A stretch of DNA of 64,000 bases from Niebla homalea (taxonomy: Eukaryota > Ascomycota > Lecanoromycetes > Lecanorales > Ramalinaceae), in assembly GCA_019925105.1 (NCBI GenBank), contig JAHGAU010000037.1, positions 1 through 64,000 on the forward strand. Reading direction: 5' to 3'. The notes under the pieces were generated by a model. It was not told where the DNA came from, made no database searches, and saw only the letters and a list, made by a program, of their open reading frames with translations. Shown in pieces: positions 46,441 through 57,051 of this stretch (its first letter is position 1; each line of letters opens with the position of its first letter). The position numbers were made by a program, and so were the translations under genes.

Positions 46441-46800
46441 GTAGATATCATCACCTGGCCGTACATCTCATACCACCCGGGTATTCTATGCAGATAGATT
46501 CATCCTTCCTACATAGATGATACATACATACTCAATATACTCAATCCAGACCTACCCCATCCACTCTCATGCGTCCTCTCGTCTGACAGGAATACACAAC
46601 GTATCCTGGTTGGGTAAGCCGTGGATGCAGATAGAGTACTTAATATACCGTGTCTTTCAGGAGTTCTCCCATGTGGATCTACTGAATGGAGATGGCGAGC
46701 GCATCGTTGGGAGCGAAGAAATGAAGATCATGATTGCGCTCAATACGAAGCCTGCGGAGCCTGTGATGTTGAGATTTGGCAAGGCTGGTGAATAGTCGAG
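46441..46800 (+). pseudogene. Possible C-terminal remnant of the P450
   Basis: A plus-strand frame ending at 46795 contains VFQEFSHVDLLNGDGERIVG and, after a short gap, LNTKPAEPVMLRFGKAGE. This recalls the last strand pair of fungal CYP52-type enzymes (hydrophobic helix, then a beta hairpin and a short basic tail). The haem-binding segment that should precede it is absent. If right, an internal deletion removed the I-helix to haem region. Weakly supported. Confidence 0.3.
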
Positions 46801-47181
46801 ATGACCCAGAGTATAGTCAATGGCAACTAGTCATGAGCACGAGAGGGCCCTTTTGCGTGGGTTTAATGCAACGGATCAGAAGCATTGCACTGGTGGGAAT
46901 AATCGTATAAGCAGGTCAGCAGCCCAGGATAGCGAGTCCTCCGTGGCACTACCGAACAGGTGGGATTCTCCTTTGCTTAGAGGTGTTGAATTGGTAGCAA
47001 TATTTCCATTGATTGAAGGCTGTATGTATAGAGCGTAGGAAGTGTTTAAAGTATAATTACTATAATAATTGCCTTCGTAGTTTAATAACTATATTCTTCG
47101 ATCTATTCGATGACTCGGTGGTAACCTAGACAATGTACTCTCTCGGTACTTCAATGAAATCGCTGAACCGCTTGATCTATC
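46801..47181. other. Spacer
   Basis: Sequence between the P450 remnant and the end of the caspase-like gene. It should contain that gene's terminator on the minus strand. Nothing specific is visible. Confidence 0.4.
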
Positions 47182-49062
47182 TCACTTCGAGAGATTAGGA
47201 TAGAACTTTCGGAGCTTCTGGCGCTTCGATGATACATCCTCATCCTTTCTTAAGAGTTCTTGGCGGCGATGTAGATCTTCATTGACACCTTGTGCCAATC
47301 CATCTAGTTTTTGCTGAATTACCTCTAGCGACAGTCCAGAGTGATGAAGAGCTACCTCCAGATAGAGACTTCCTTTTGAAAATGAGTTACCTTGTCGATC
47401 AATTGGCTTAGGGAATAGGCAATCATGGGCCATGACCATGCTCATGATTTTATCGTGTTTCTCCCCTGGGATCTCGGCATTGACACCATTGGTGTCGTAT
47501 TCATGACATTGTAAGTCTTTCGGTCGCGATATGTCCATGGACTCCAGATAGCTATCAGCAGTCGACATCTGTTCCATCCTGTATCGAATCTGCTGGTATG
47601 CATTTTCCAATTTCAGTGGATCGGTCTCCTGGCCAGTTGTGATCAGATATAGCAGTTGATGTAGTGCGCCATCGTTGCCAGTACATTCGTTGCCCTTGTA
47701 GCTCTCCAGATATATCATACCAAGGTTTCTGACCTTATTCAGCAATGCCTCTGGAGTCAGGTCGTTCAAACCACTGGTCTTTCTCTTTCCCAGCACGCTT
47801 CCCGCAGTTGCAGATCCTCTGGAACCAAGGTATCCGACCCACTCATGGATACCCTTATCTGCATCCCTTTCCGCCACGAAGTGAGCTCGTTCTTCAGCCG
47901 TGACATGTGGATCCCTGTTCTGAAAATCTCCCCACAGTAATGTTACATCGGCAGGCCAATCTTGGAGCTCGTCCCATCGCCCTTTGAAGTTTGCCATCGG
48001 GATGCCTGTTCTGTCGCTCCAGTGCATCTCCCAAGCATCGTCTTGGGCGCTGAAGGTCAGACCATGCTGAAAACCTCGCCTGTCAATTTCTTTAAGGAGG
48101 CTTTCGAAAACACTTTCTGCAAATTCTCTATATGTCTCGTCCTCCCCTTCAGCTGGAGTGACAGGTTCGTCGTCCGACGGACTTAAGACCGACCTGCTGC
48201 TGCTTTCGGCTTTCGTCATCTTGTCGATGATTGCTGTTGTGAACATGGAGCCACACGCACGACCAGTAGACCCAGAGTAAGTCCATGCTCTACTGACGTT
48301 CTTTCTCCCTGCTGCTGCTAGGGTCGTTGTATTAATTCTAGGCGCACAGGCCCAGCCTCCCGAGTAGCAGGCAGTACTTAGAATTGTGACGTTCACATCC
48401 ATACCCTGCGTAGCCTTTTCAAACATCTTGATGCTGAAGACATTTCTTTCAGAACCAAGGAAAATTCCACTTGTGTTACGGTCACCATGCCCGAACATCA
48501 GGATCAAAACACTCTGATTGCCCGCTTCTTTCGCTGCCTGACATTCTGATTTTATGCATTTGTGGAAAGTTCGTATCAGAAGGGTTTCCTTGATTTGCTG
48601 TGGACAATGTTGGCTTTGCTTGGCCTTGGCGAGGATCTCGGCGTCAAGTACAACCTTCCTTTCTTTGAAAGGGTTGCCATGTAGGTATCTCGTGTGCCTT
48701 GTGACCAAATCATCGAGGTCTAGACAATGGAGCCATGTTTGGGTGTTTGTCATTCCATTAAGCACATTCCAGAATGCGAAGAAATCGCTCAAAAACCAGC
48801 CGTCTGTCTGCGGATCTGCCACTTTCTGTTGAATACCGACTACGGCTACGACTCGAGTGTTGGCTGTGAGATCGGGCACGGTATGAGTCGTGAATCGGGG
48901 CACCTTGATCCATCTTTTTTGCTCATCCTTAAAAACAGCATGGGTCGCCTCGGGGTCGGAAATGCTAATATGCTGAAGTGCTTTCGCGAGCGCTGGCGGG
49001 TCATTCGTATCATCTAATGAGGAGTACTTCTTGTGCATGCTGTGGTTGGAAGGTCCAGACAT
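47182..49062 (-). CDS. Caspase/legumain-like (clan CD) putative cysteine peptidase, 626 aa
   Basis: A single uninterrupted frame from the Met at 49062, preceded by normal-composition sequence; no intron is needed. A hydrophobic strand VLILMF is followed by GHGD (His192), and VNVTILSTACYSGGW carries Cys232. The spacing and contexts (strand-His-Gly, strand-x-Cys-x-Ser-Gly) match the catalytic His-Cys dyad of clan CD peptidases (caspases, metacaspases, legumain/C13). A second block TYSGSTGRACGSMFTTAIID (261-280) could form substrate-pocket strands. Residues 290-310 are acidic/Ser-rich and linker-like; SVLGKRK (about 427) could be a nuclear-localisation patch; the C-terminus (about 590-620) is charged. 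There is no signal peptide or transmembrane helix, so it is probably cytoplasmic or nuclear. The absence of any lesion in a badly damaged neighbourhood suggests selection. Substrate and role unknown; the family call is by motif only. Confidence 0.75.
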   Translation of the reverse strand: MSGPSNHSMHKKYSSLDDTNDPPALAKALQHISISDPEATHAVFKDEQKRWIKVPRFTTHTVPDLTANTRVVAVVGIQQKVADPQTDGWFLSDFFAFWNVLNGMTNTQTWLHCLDLDDLVTRHTRYLHGNPFKERKVVLDAEILAKAKQSQHCPQQIKETLLIRTFHKCIKSECQAAKEAGNQSVLILMFGHGDRNTSGIFLGSERNVFSIKMFEKATQGMDVNVTILSTACYSGGWACAPRINTTTLAAAGRKNVSRAWTYSGSTGRACGSMFTTAIIDKMTKAESSSRSVLSPSDDEPVTPAEGEDETYREFAESVFESLLKEIDRRGFQHGLTFSAQDDAWEMHWSDRTGIPMANFKGRWDELQDWPADVTLLWGDFQNRDPHVTAEERAHFVAERDADKGIHEWVGYLGSRGSATAGSVLGKRKTSGLNDLTPEALLNKVRNLGMIYLESYKGNECTGNDGALHQLLYLITTGQETDPLKLENAYQQIRYRMEQMSTADSYLESMDISRPKDLQCHEYDTNGVNAEIPGEKHDKIMSMVMAHDCLFPKPIDRQGNSFSKGSLYLEVALHHSGLSLEVIQQKLDGLAQGVNEDLHRRQELLRKDEDVSSKRQKLRKFYPNLSK

Positions 49063-49396
49063 GGTGCTAGTTGCAATACCGCGCGAAAACGATCCAAGTG
49101 TAAGAGAAGTGACGCTTCAGAACTGCAATTCTCTGGAGGTTGTAGGCGATAACAACAAACTTCGCCTTCCAAACGCCACCAGCAGCCCACATAAACCTTG
49201 ACTCCGATTAATCAAATTCAGTCTGTAAAACATGAAAGGTCACACCGAGAGTCTCTCCACCAACAGCTTCAATCTACAGTATTGCTGTTACCTACAGTAT
49301 TACTAGTCTATCGAGCAGGTAGCATTAAGATAACAGACACGGCAGGAACGAACGACCTTAAACTTCATTCCTTTCAATGGGCCAGACGACGACAAT
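49063..49396. promoter_or_regulatory. Divergent spacer upstream of the caspase-like gene
   Basis: About 330 bases between the minus-strand caspase-like start and a plus-strand decayed frame. It should include the caspase-like promoter. It contains a short CTACAGTATTGCTGTTACC / CTACAGTATTACTAG duplication near 49274-49306. No TATA or transcription-factor site can be called with confidence. Confidence 0.35.
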
Positions 49397-50405
49397 ATGA
49401 TACTCACATTCACTGACGAGCAATTCAGACGACTCCAGAATCACGTTATACCCAGATTTGTACCACTAGTCAAGAAGGGCCTGCAAGTCAAATTTATACC
49501 TCATAAACACGACGTCCTCTCCTTCACCCGCTTACTCACCGACGCTGTCGATCCACGATAGATCAGCCAGAACCTCCAAGGTAAAGCTTAAGAAAGGTAC
49601 GAGTCAGTAGTCAATGAGACAGCAAAAGCTGGTATGAACACCAGTACACGGCTTCAGATACAAGAGCTCGAAAAGTCATTTGGACATACAGCTGGGAAAG
49701 CCTCAGTACACCATGACACTATAACACTCCGCAAGAACCAACACGTCCCTACAGCCTCCGCAGCGAATTCCTCACCAAAATCATCTATAGACGGTTCAGC
49801 AATAAGCACCTAAGCCACGACGTGCTCCTGCAACACTGAGATATTACACCATCAAGATCCAGCTCTACCCCATCTATTTCTACCGGTTTCTCCCAAAGCC
49901 GTGCCTCCCCTACATGACCCCTGTACAGCTACGCACCCCTCAAGGCACTCAGCAAATCCGTGGTATAAACATTCCCGACGAACGCGTTGTTGTTCAAAGT
50001 GGTATGCCCACCAAAAGTGCTACCACCGGAACGAATGGTGTGGATTGCCACGTCATTTCTTGGCCAGCGATAACACTCGAAGACCTCTTCAAAAAAGTCA
50101 CACTCAAATCGCATGCAATACCTCTGGATCTACCCTCACCAGCCAAGTCTACAGCAGAGTCCCCACCTCGTCCATTCAAGATTTTGAAGAGGCCCCACTC
50201 GAAGAGGCCCCCCTCTCAGACCACGAAAGAGCCTCTGGCCACCCATAGACGCGAGTCAAGAGCTGGGCCTACAGAGAATAAGAGATCCAGTGAGAGTTGC
50301 CTTGGGAAGGCCAAAGAACCTGTCCCTCCATCGCAATTGCAACGGCCTCGCAGTGACCGGTCCTACAGCAAGCGGCCTCGCCACAGACGGTCGGCTCTTT
50401 CATAG
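49397..50405 (+). pseudogene. Decayed gene of unknown family
   Basis: From ATG 49397 the plus frame reads MILTFTDEQFRRLQNHVIPR and stays protein-like, but it is broken by TAG 49559-49561, TAA 49589-49591 and TAA 49811-49813, the first two explicable as CAG/CAA with a C-to-T change. A clean frame from 49914 to 50405 (RGINIPDERVVVQSGMPTKS, then LEDLFKKVTLKSHAIPLDLP, then a Lys/Arg/Ser/Pro-rich tail) is probably its continuation after a frame change or intron. I do not recognise the family. The basic tail suggests nucleic-acid or nuclear association; that is inference only. Confidence 0.4.
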
Positions 50406-51079
50406 AAAGGGAGCGGCTTCGACACATCTGAAGAAGTGTTCACCAAAGACCTCACAAAAGCCTTCACGAAAGATTTCGCACAAGCCTCCACCGGAGAAGC
50501 CACGTTACATCTATATATAAAGAGCGAGGACTTACGCACCTATGGCAGACGCACCGTTAAAGTACAATGATGATGCAGAAACAGAAGGAGCATCCCCCTC
50601 ATTAGCACACCGACAACACCGGCTTGATAGCTCCAGCAAGCTGTGCATGGACAAAGCCTGAATCTTATGAAGCAGAACGGGCCTCACGGCAAGGGGATGG
50701 GTACTCACTCGACAATACCCGCGATCCAGCTCATTTGCAACACTCAATTATGTCCCAGGCTTGCAACAATCTTCCGAGATGTCCTTCTCACGTTTCACCA
50801 CAGCATGCGACTTGCTCCACGTTCATTAGTTAATCACCACGCATGCGTACATTCTACTTCATCACGGGCTGCGGTGTTTTGGATACCCACCTACGCACTG
50901 CCACAAGGCAATAAAGTAGACTGACTCAACCAATAGTACCTCGCTCTGAGTCATGCCCACCTTCCTATCATCGATCACGCTATGGGTTTTCCACCCACCT
51001 GCTCTTGCCTGTTTTGGTTTTAAGAACATTATTCACGACGTTAGCACCCAGAGGAGCCAGCCGAGCCAGCTCGATACGA
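50406..51079. other. No supported feature
   Basis: Normal-composition sequence with only short incoherent frames. Nothing recognised. Confidence 0.4.
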
Positions 51080-51099
51080 CTACGCTCGTCTTAGCTCTC

Positions 51100-51895
51100 T
51101 AACTCTTCCCGATGCTCGTCCGTATAGGGACCGATTCAGTCGGTATTCTGGCTCCTGTCTCAAGGCTGACGAGGGTGCCTGAGACGGTGATGCCTCTCTG
51201 ACCGGGTGTCGTGGTATGGCCATCCACAAGTATGACTGAGCTTGGCATCTCTTGGACGCGAATACCATTAACGTCCTGGTCATAAGATAGAGGCGCTTAA
51301 GTGGCAGGTCCTGGTGCCGAACGATCGGTCCAAGAACTGTATTAAGCATCTTCAGCGGAGTCATCAGCTGAGGTCTGGTCGTCGTACACTCCGGAGCGCA
51401 TGCCGCCTTGGATGATAGTCTGAACTGCTAAAGATGGTCTGGATGGCGCTATAGGCTCCGTCGTTGGTGGGATCAAGTTGTTGTGGACCTTCCTGGCCGC
51501 ATGGTTTACCTGAAGGCTAAGAAGAGATTTGAAATTTATTGTGAGAGCTGAAGGCATCACCGGATTGGGTAGTCACTATGCCGTTAGCTGCAGCACTTAA
51601 TGCACCGGCATAGGCACTGGTAGATGCCAAAGTGAACATGCTGCCCCAAAACCGCGTAGGTGGCCCTCCAACGGGGTACATTATTCCACTGATTTCGACA
51701 CCAATGGCATCCATGGTAGGAAGTCGACCCAATCCCATTGTTGTGGTCTTTACACCAGCCGCTGGAACAAATAAAGTATTGAGATTGTGAACATCTTGCT
51801 CAGCATCGTTTCCCAGCCTACCTAGAGCATTGTAGATAATGCCTCCAATCTTCTGATTTAAGGCCTGACGGTTCGTTGCTTATTGTCAGATCAGG
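51100..51895 (-). pseudogene. Protein-like unknown fragment
   Basis: On the minus strand, sequence from about 51885 reads ALNQKIGGIIYNALGRLGND, then AAGVKTTTMGLGRLPTMDAI and PPTRFWGSMFTLASTSAYAG. After a break near 51520 another frame continues ALTINFKSLLSLQVNHAARK to a stop at 51342. The small-residue-rich, regularly spaced hydrophobic pattern looks like a real protein, but I cannot name the family. There is no start codon in context and a frame change lies between the parts, so it is treated as a fragment. Confidence 0.35.
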
Positions 51896-51899
51896 TTAA

Positions 51900-52700
51900 G
51901 GTGGCGTGAAATGCCGGGCTCGGCAGACTGCGAAAAACCAAAAGGTCCCTCTTGAGGACCTACGGCCTTTGAGTGACCTTAGTCAGAAAATTTGGTCGCG
52001 TCAAGGTCATCGCTGGGGTCAATGGTCGTATGCTCCTCATTCTTCCCTGGCAAAGTCTGAGCGTTCAGAGTTGTCTTTGACTTCCGCTGAGGAATTTCCC
52101 CAGGGTATACTCCTCCACCACCGGGAGGTGAGTGCCTCGCAGTTGTTGGGGCTGCGAACGCATCAGTCGGCGCCTTCGCGGGGTTTAGAGATGTCGACTC
52201 CTCGCTGCGACTCTCATTAGCCTCAATATAAGAGTAAGGGTCATTAGGGTGGGGGGTAGTGAGAGTAGTGAGTGGTGGGGATGATGGTGCAGCAAGCCCC
52301 TCAGCAAGCCCCTCAGCAAGCCCTTTAACCCAATGCCTACATACCAAAAAACACCGTGATTTGGATCCAGACCTGGGAGTCGAGCAATGCCTCCTCGTAA
52401 CCTCGATCCTCGCCCATTACCTTTATTAGCCTTATTAGCTTCTCAGTATTACTTTTATTGGCTTCAATACCCGGGTAAAGGTGGTCTGGGCCGTGAGCAG
52501 GGAGAGCGGTGAGGGTGAGTGGTGAGGGTGATAAAGATGAGGGTGAGAGTGCTGGTGAAGGTGCGGATGTGGGTGCGGATCTGGATGTAGGTGCAGGTGA
52601 GGGTAATGAGTGGTGAGGGTGGTGGGGTTAAGGAGGGTGATAACGGCAACTCGTCGGTAAGCATGCGATAACAGTATGGACGCAGCAGCGAGCTGTTCAG
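51900..52700. repeat. Region with G-rich GGTGAG-type simple repeats
   Basis: Contains GTGAGAGTAGTGAGTGGTGG-type sequence near 52258, three copies of CAGCAAGCCCCT at about 52291-52325, and a longer irregular array of GGTGAG, GGTGCGGAT and GGTGCAGG units at about 52500-52625. The units resemble the minisatellite at 6.49-7.25 kb and the short tract at 62.13-62.20 kb. No gene is supported. Confidence 0.55.
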
Positions 52701-54779
52701 TAGTCAGAGATAAATTGTGGCGTGCTTAGTATAAAGGTGGGTAAAATGTAATATGTGAAGGTGCGTGCACCAAGCCTTCGGGATAAGGTAGAGCCGCTCC
52801 GCTCCGGTAGGGCTGAGATCCTAACAATTTGCCACCAATAGAAAAATGCTCTTGCCCCAAGATTGATCCACCATCAAAACCAACATAGCAAGCTTCTCGG
52901 ACGTAGGGAGTATGTATATGAAGGTCCGAGCCAGTTCAGAGATGACTGTGTAACGTGGTCGTTGAGTATGAAAGCAGGGTGCTGCATGCAAGTGGAGAAA
53001 AATCGAGCTTTGAGCAAGCCGGGAAATTGGACACACCCGGGTTATAGTCGTGGTTTGTAAGTGCTGAATCCTTCAAAACAGTGATGAGGTATTGCCGAAG
53101 TCGAGTCCGTAGCTAGAGCTCATATGGTGGAGGTAGAGGGTGAGTGAGGCCCGGTGGGCGTGAGTTGCTCCAGAAGTAGGTGTTGTGAGAGCAAAAGGTG
53201 TGATGCTGGAGCTGTATCAAGCCTTGCTGAGGGTGGTGACATCATGAATGTGACAGTGTAGATGAGCTTTGAGAGGTGACGCATGATGCATGGTCGGGTG
53301 TATTTATAGTCCACCTTTTCCTTGAATCTCAGTACTGCAGGTGCACGCCGTGGCTCAGGTGCTTGTTGCTGAACCGTCTGCAATTGATTTGCTGAGGAGA
53401 TTGCTGCGGAGGTTGTGGGGACGTGTTGGTGTTTTGCGGAGAGTTATAGGTGTCATGCTGGAGTGTCACAGAGGCCTTGCCTGCTGTATTGCTTAATCTC
53501 TTTTCAAGCTCTTGTATCCAAAGCTTTGAGCTTGTGGCAAGTCCTGCTCTTGTTGTCTCACTGAGCTTTTCATAACATTCCTTGGCCTCGTCTTGAAGGC
53601 ATTCATGGATGCGTGTTTGGTCCGCATCTTTGAGCTGAGAGGTGAAGGTCGAGACGTGATGTTTGTGAGGTACAAATTGGACTTGCAGGGTCTTCTTGAC
53701 TGCTGGTACAGATTTGAGTGTGAGCCGGTTGAGGAGTCACTTGAATTGCTCGTCGCTGAATATGAGGGCTGTCATTGTTGATGATGTCGTCGTCTGGCCT
53801 ACTGGAAGCGACGAATTTGAGCTCGACTTCGACTTGCTGTGTCAGTTGTCTGTCTACTGGATGGACATAGGTGATGGTGACCGGTGTAGATTGAAGCTGT
53901 TGGTGGAGAGACTCTCGCAGACGTCACTACTGTCTTGCTTGTCTTCTGCGTTGTCTGGATCTGTGATCTTCGTGGTGATGACGTCTATGCGTCTACATCG
54001 CGATGATGACTGCTGCGATCTTATGCTATTACTACCAAATTGTATCTATGGCTCTAAACATAGAAGTGTATGAATCAAGAACGACTTTGAGAAATGTCAG
54101 TGCGACATGTTTTATGTATGGATAAGGCCTCAGGCCACTTCACTCCTTTGCCTCCAAACTTTGGTGTCTTACTCGCATATACTCAGGGCTCATCTTGTCT
54201 CATTCGTGGGCTACCCTTAGGTCTGCACCCCAACAGCGTTTGGAGATTCTTCCACCAATTGCTCGGGCTCCACCCCCTTGTCACGACGTCGCTGCTTTTC
54301 GAGTTCCACCGTAACTGCTTGGTGGTACTCTCTGTACATGTATAATCTCTCCTGGTTTGGTTATTATCCAACGCTGCCGTCTATCCTCCATGACTCGATT
54401 ATGTTCTCTGTCTTGTAGCCTTTCTCTCTATATACACCATTTTTATTTTTCCTCTCATCAAATTTTACTTAATCATCAATCCGAAAATACATGATATTTC
54501 CACTTCGTACGCTTAACAGATGGTAATCACGAGGGTATATACTGCAATCCTTTACCTTGCTATCAGTCCCCTTTACCCTCCTCCTCTTCCTTCTGCTCCT
54601 CCGGCTTTCCATCCGTCTTTTTGTCCTCAACATGCTCTTCCTGCTTCTGCTTCCGTTTTTGTCTCTGCCCTTGTTAACTTTTCTTTCTTCTTCTTACCGA
54701 ACCTCGCCATCTTGAAGGGTTTGTGGCCAGCTAGCTCCTCGCCATCTTGATATTTTTTATCGACGACGTTTATTGCTCA
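52701..54779. other. No supported gene
   Basis: About 2 kb of normal-composition sequence with many short overlapping frames on both strands, none longer than about 125 codons and none with a motif I recognise. Codon-like character is slightly better on the plus strand around 53690-54070, but the frames change without splice-like junctions. Confidence 0.4.
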
Positions 54780-54839
54780 TCTGCGATACCGGTGATTCCC
54801 AACATGGTATGACCCCCGCCACTGACGCCTTTTCCCCCG

Positions 54840-55280
54840 TTGTTCTCCTTCTCCTCCCCGGATACCGGCGATTCCCAGTATGGTACGATTGCTTTGCAGG
54901 TACCCCCGTTGTCCTCCTGATCCTCCGCGGATACCGGCGATTCCCAGTATGGTACGATTGCTTTGCAGGTACCCCCGTTGTCCTCCTCCTCCTCCGCGGA
55001 TACCGGCGATTCCTAGTATGATACGATTGCTTTACAGGTACCCCCGTTGTCCTCCTCCTCCTCCGCGGATACCGGCGATTCCTAGTATGGTACGATTGCT
55101 TTGCAGGTACCCCCGTTGTCCTCCTCCTCCTCCGCGGATACCGGCGATTCCTAGTATGATACGACCGCTTTGAGGTACCCCCGTCGTCCTCCTCCGCGGA
55201 TACCGGCGATTCCCAGCATGGTACGATTGCTTTACAGGTACCCCCGTTGTCCTCCTCCTCCTCCGCGCGATTCCCAGTAT
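54840..55280. repeat. GC-rich minisatellite, 69-bp unit
   Basis: About six tandem copies, with GATACCGGCGATTCC starting at 54861, 54930, 54999, 55068, 55137 and 55199 (the last step shortened to 62). Each unit carries TACGATTGCTTTGCAGGTAC, then CCCCGTTGTCCTCCTCCTCC. Because 69 is divisible by three, the array opens frames on both strands (for example RYPRCPPPPPRIPAIPSMVR), which I do not call genes. Confidence 0.85.
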
Positions 55281-55294
55281 GATACGACTGCTTT

Positions 55295-55720
55295 GTGGGC
55301 GCTACCCAAATTGATTGCCTCCGCCAGTGACGCCCTTTCCCACGTCGTCGTCTTGCTCCTCCGCGATGGTTCCTGCTTGCGTATTAGGTACGTTTCCCAC
55401 GTCGTCCTCCTGCTCCTCCACAGCGATGGTTCCTGCTTGGGTGCTAGGTAGGTTTCCCACGTCGTCGTCGTCCTCCTCCGCGATGGTTCCTGCTTGGGTG
55501 CTAGGTACGTTTCCCACGTTGTCCTCCTCCTCCTCCGCAATGGTTCCTGCTTGGGTGCTAGGTACCTTTCCCAGCATAGTACGACCGCTTTAAGGGCGTT
55601 ATCCAAATCGATTATACCCGCCAATGAAGCTTTTTCCCACGTCGTCGTTCTCCTCTTCTTCCGGGGGTGCCAGCGATTTTTAGCATGGTATGACCGCTTC
55701 AAAGGCGCTACCCAAATGCT
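55295..55720. repeat. Second minisatellite, about 54-60-bp unit
   Basis: Four to five copies of a unit containing TTTCCCACGTCGTC, a run of CCTCCT, GCGATGGTTCCTGCTTGGGT and GCTAGGTA. It is flanked on both sides by a related module (CTACCCAAATTGATTGCC..., near 55300 and near 55600). Fragments of the same units recur at 57020-57045 (TCTTCCCACGTCGTCGTATA) and at 59160-59210 (CCTCCTCCTCCGCAATTCTT). Confidence 0.8.
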
Positions 55721-56059
55721 GCAGAGATGCGCCTGAAGCTATCGGTGTTATGCTGATGAAACGACTTGCACAGGCTTGCAACGTTCGTTTAAGTTGTTTG
55801 ACCCTTCTCGATATATAAGTGAACCCCAAATAAAGCTATGAATACCCGCAATAGGAGTTTTACTTCAGGTTGGAGATGGTGCTTCATAGTAATGAGCCTT
55901 TACTGCTGGGTACTCGAGAATATTATGATCAGTCTTGCTCTTCCTTTCCCTTCCTAAGCCCCAATCATCTGTGGACCGGTGTCGTGAAAGATCTGGTGTA
56001 TTGGTACCGGTCAAGAAGAGCACGAGACGGGTGCTCTCCCCGCAGTTAAGCAGCAGCGG

Positions 56060-56880
56060 AAAGGAGCTTTTTGAACACGCTGCAGCCCACGAGCGTCGAC
56101 GCCTACCTGTACACGCTGTGGGGCTTCCCCGGCTGCCACGACTTGGCCGGGACGTCCTTCAGGACCACGCGCTCCCTCTGGAACGACGTCGAAACCACGA
56201 GCCTGAGGTCGGCCCCGTGCGGCAACGTGTGCATCTCCGCCTGTTCGTTCGCGACCATGTCGATGTACGCGTTCAGCCTGGTGACTATGAGCTCGTGCAG
56301 GTTCGTGATGTGGGCCTACTCGCGGTTCTCCAATACATCCTGGATTCGCTCGGGTGCCTGCCTACGAAGGCGTTCCTGAGCTCGACGTCGTTGCCGTACT
56401 TGATCATGTCCACGTGCTGGTCCATCCTCGCGTTTAAAGTCGGGTATACCAGCCTGAGCTCGTTCATGCTCCCCACCGTAACTAGGTCCGCGGACTCCTG
56501 CAAGGACAATTATATGAATCTTATCGCGAAGAACTTCTCGAGCCCCATGCCGACCATGGCTACCGTCCAGATTTTGGACGCGGGCAAGCGTATGATCGAC
56601 TCCGCGTTCTCCGACCTGGCCATCTTCTCGACCGTGGCCGTGTCGATGTTGTTGTTCATGAACTTGGTCACGAAGGCGTCCGCGTTCTCGTCCTTGGCGG
56701 CGCTGGCGTTCGACGTTCCGTTCACGTTCATGTCGACGGTTTCGTGCTGATAGTCGTTGAGGTGCGCATAGGTGCTCGACTTGTTGGTGACGGTTGAGTT
56801 CAGGGTCAGGTAATTGTAGTTGTTTGCGTAGGTGTAGAAATGCGTAATCTCGAAGAGTGCCGTGCTCCACGTCGTAACTC
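56060..56880 (-). pseudogene. Broken protein-like frame of unknown family (possible foreign DNA)
   Basis: On the minus strand the frame from about 56870 reads through THFYTYANNYNYLTLNSTVT, then MNVNGTSNASAAKDENADAF, TATVEKMARSENAESIIRLP and KIWTVAMVGMGLEKFFAIRF to a stop near 56510. It continues in the same frame with LQESADLVTVGSMNELRLVY and GNDVELRNAFVGR; after a one-base frame change near 56370 it reads PERIQDVLENRE, a stop, HITNLHELIVTRLNAYIDMV and LPHGADLRLVVSTSFQRERV. Several frames join into one coherent long protein with about two stops and one frameshift. I recognise no fungal family. The GC-rich, non-RIP composition contrasts with the transposons in the window. Confidence 0.45.
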
Positions 56881-57051
56881 CCTACAGGACCACATACGCG
56901 GCTACGACGTTGCTTAGCTCAGCTACATCTTAAGCGGCTTAAAGACCTAGTGCCACGGCTTAACGTCACGACATCGCGAAGTGCTTTATCCGCATCCGGA
57001 AGTGTAAAAGCCAGTAACGCCTCTTCCCACGTCGTCGTATAAGATAATGCC

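Noticed and set aside
55232..55702. 156-codon minus-strand frame with repeated Ala-Pro-Lys-Gln-Glu-Pro
   Set aside because: Created by the 54-60-bp minisatellite; no unique sequence of protein character.
54840..55720. CRISPR-like look of regularly spaced repeats
   Set aside because: The units are adjacent tandem copies without unique spacers, in eukaryotic DNA; it is a minisatellite.
56316..56870. 184-codon Arg/His-rich minus-strand frame
   Set aside because: It overlaps, in another phase, a frame with much better protein character; Arg/Gly/His-rich content is typical of a shadow frame in GC-rich coding sequence.
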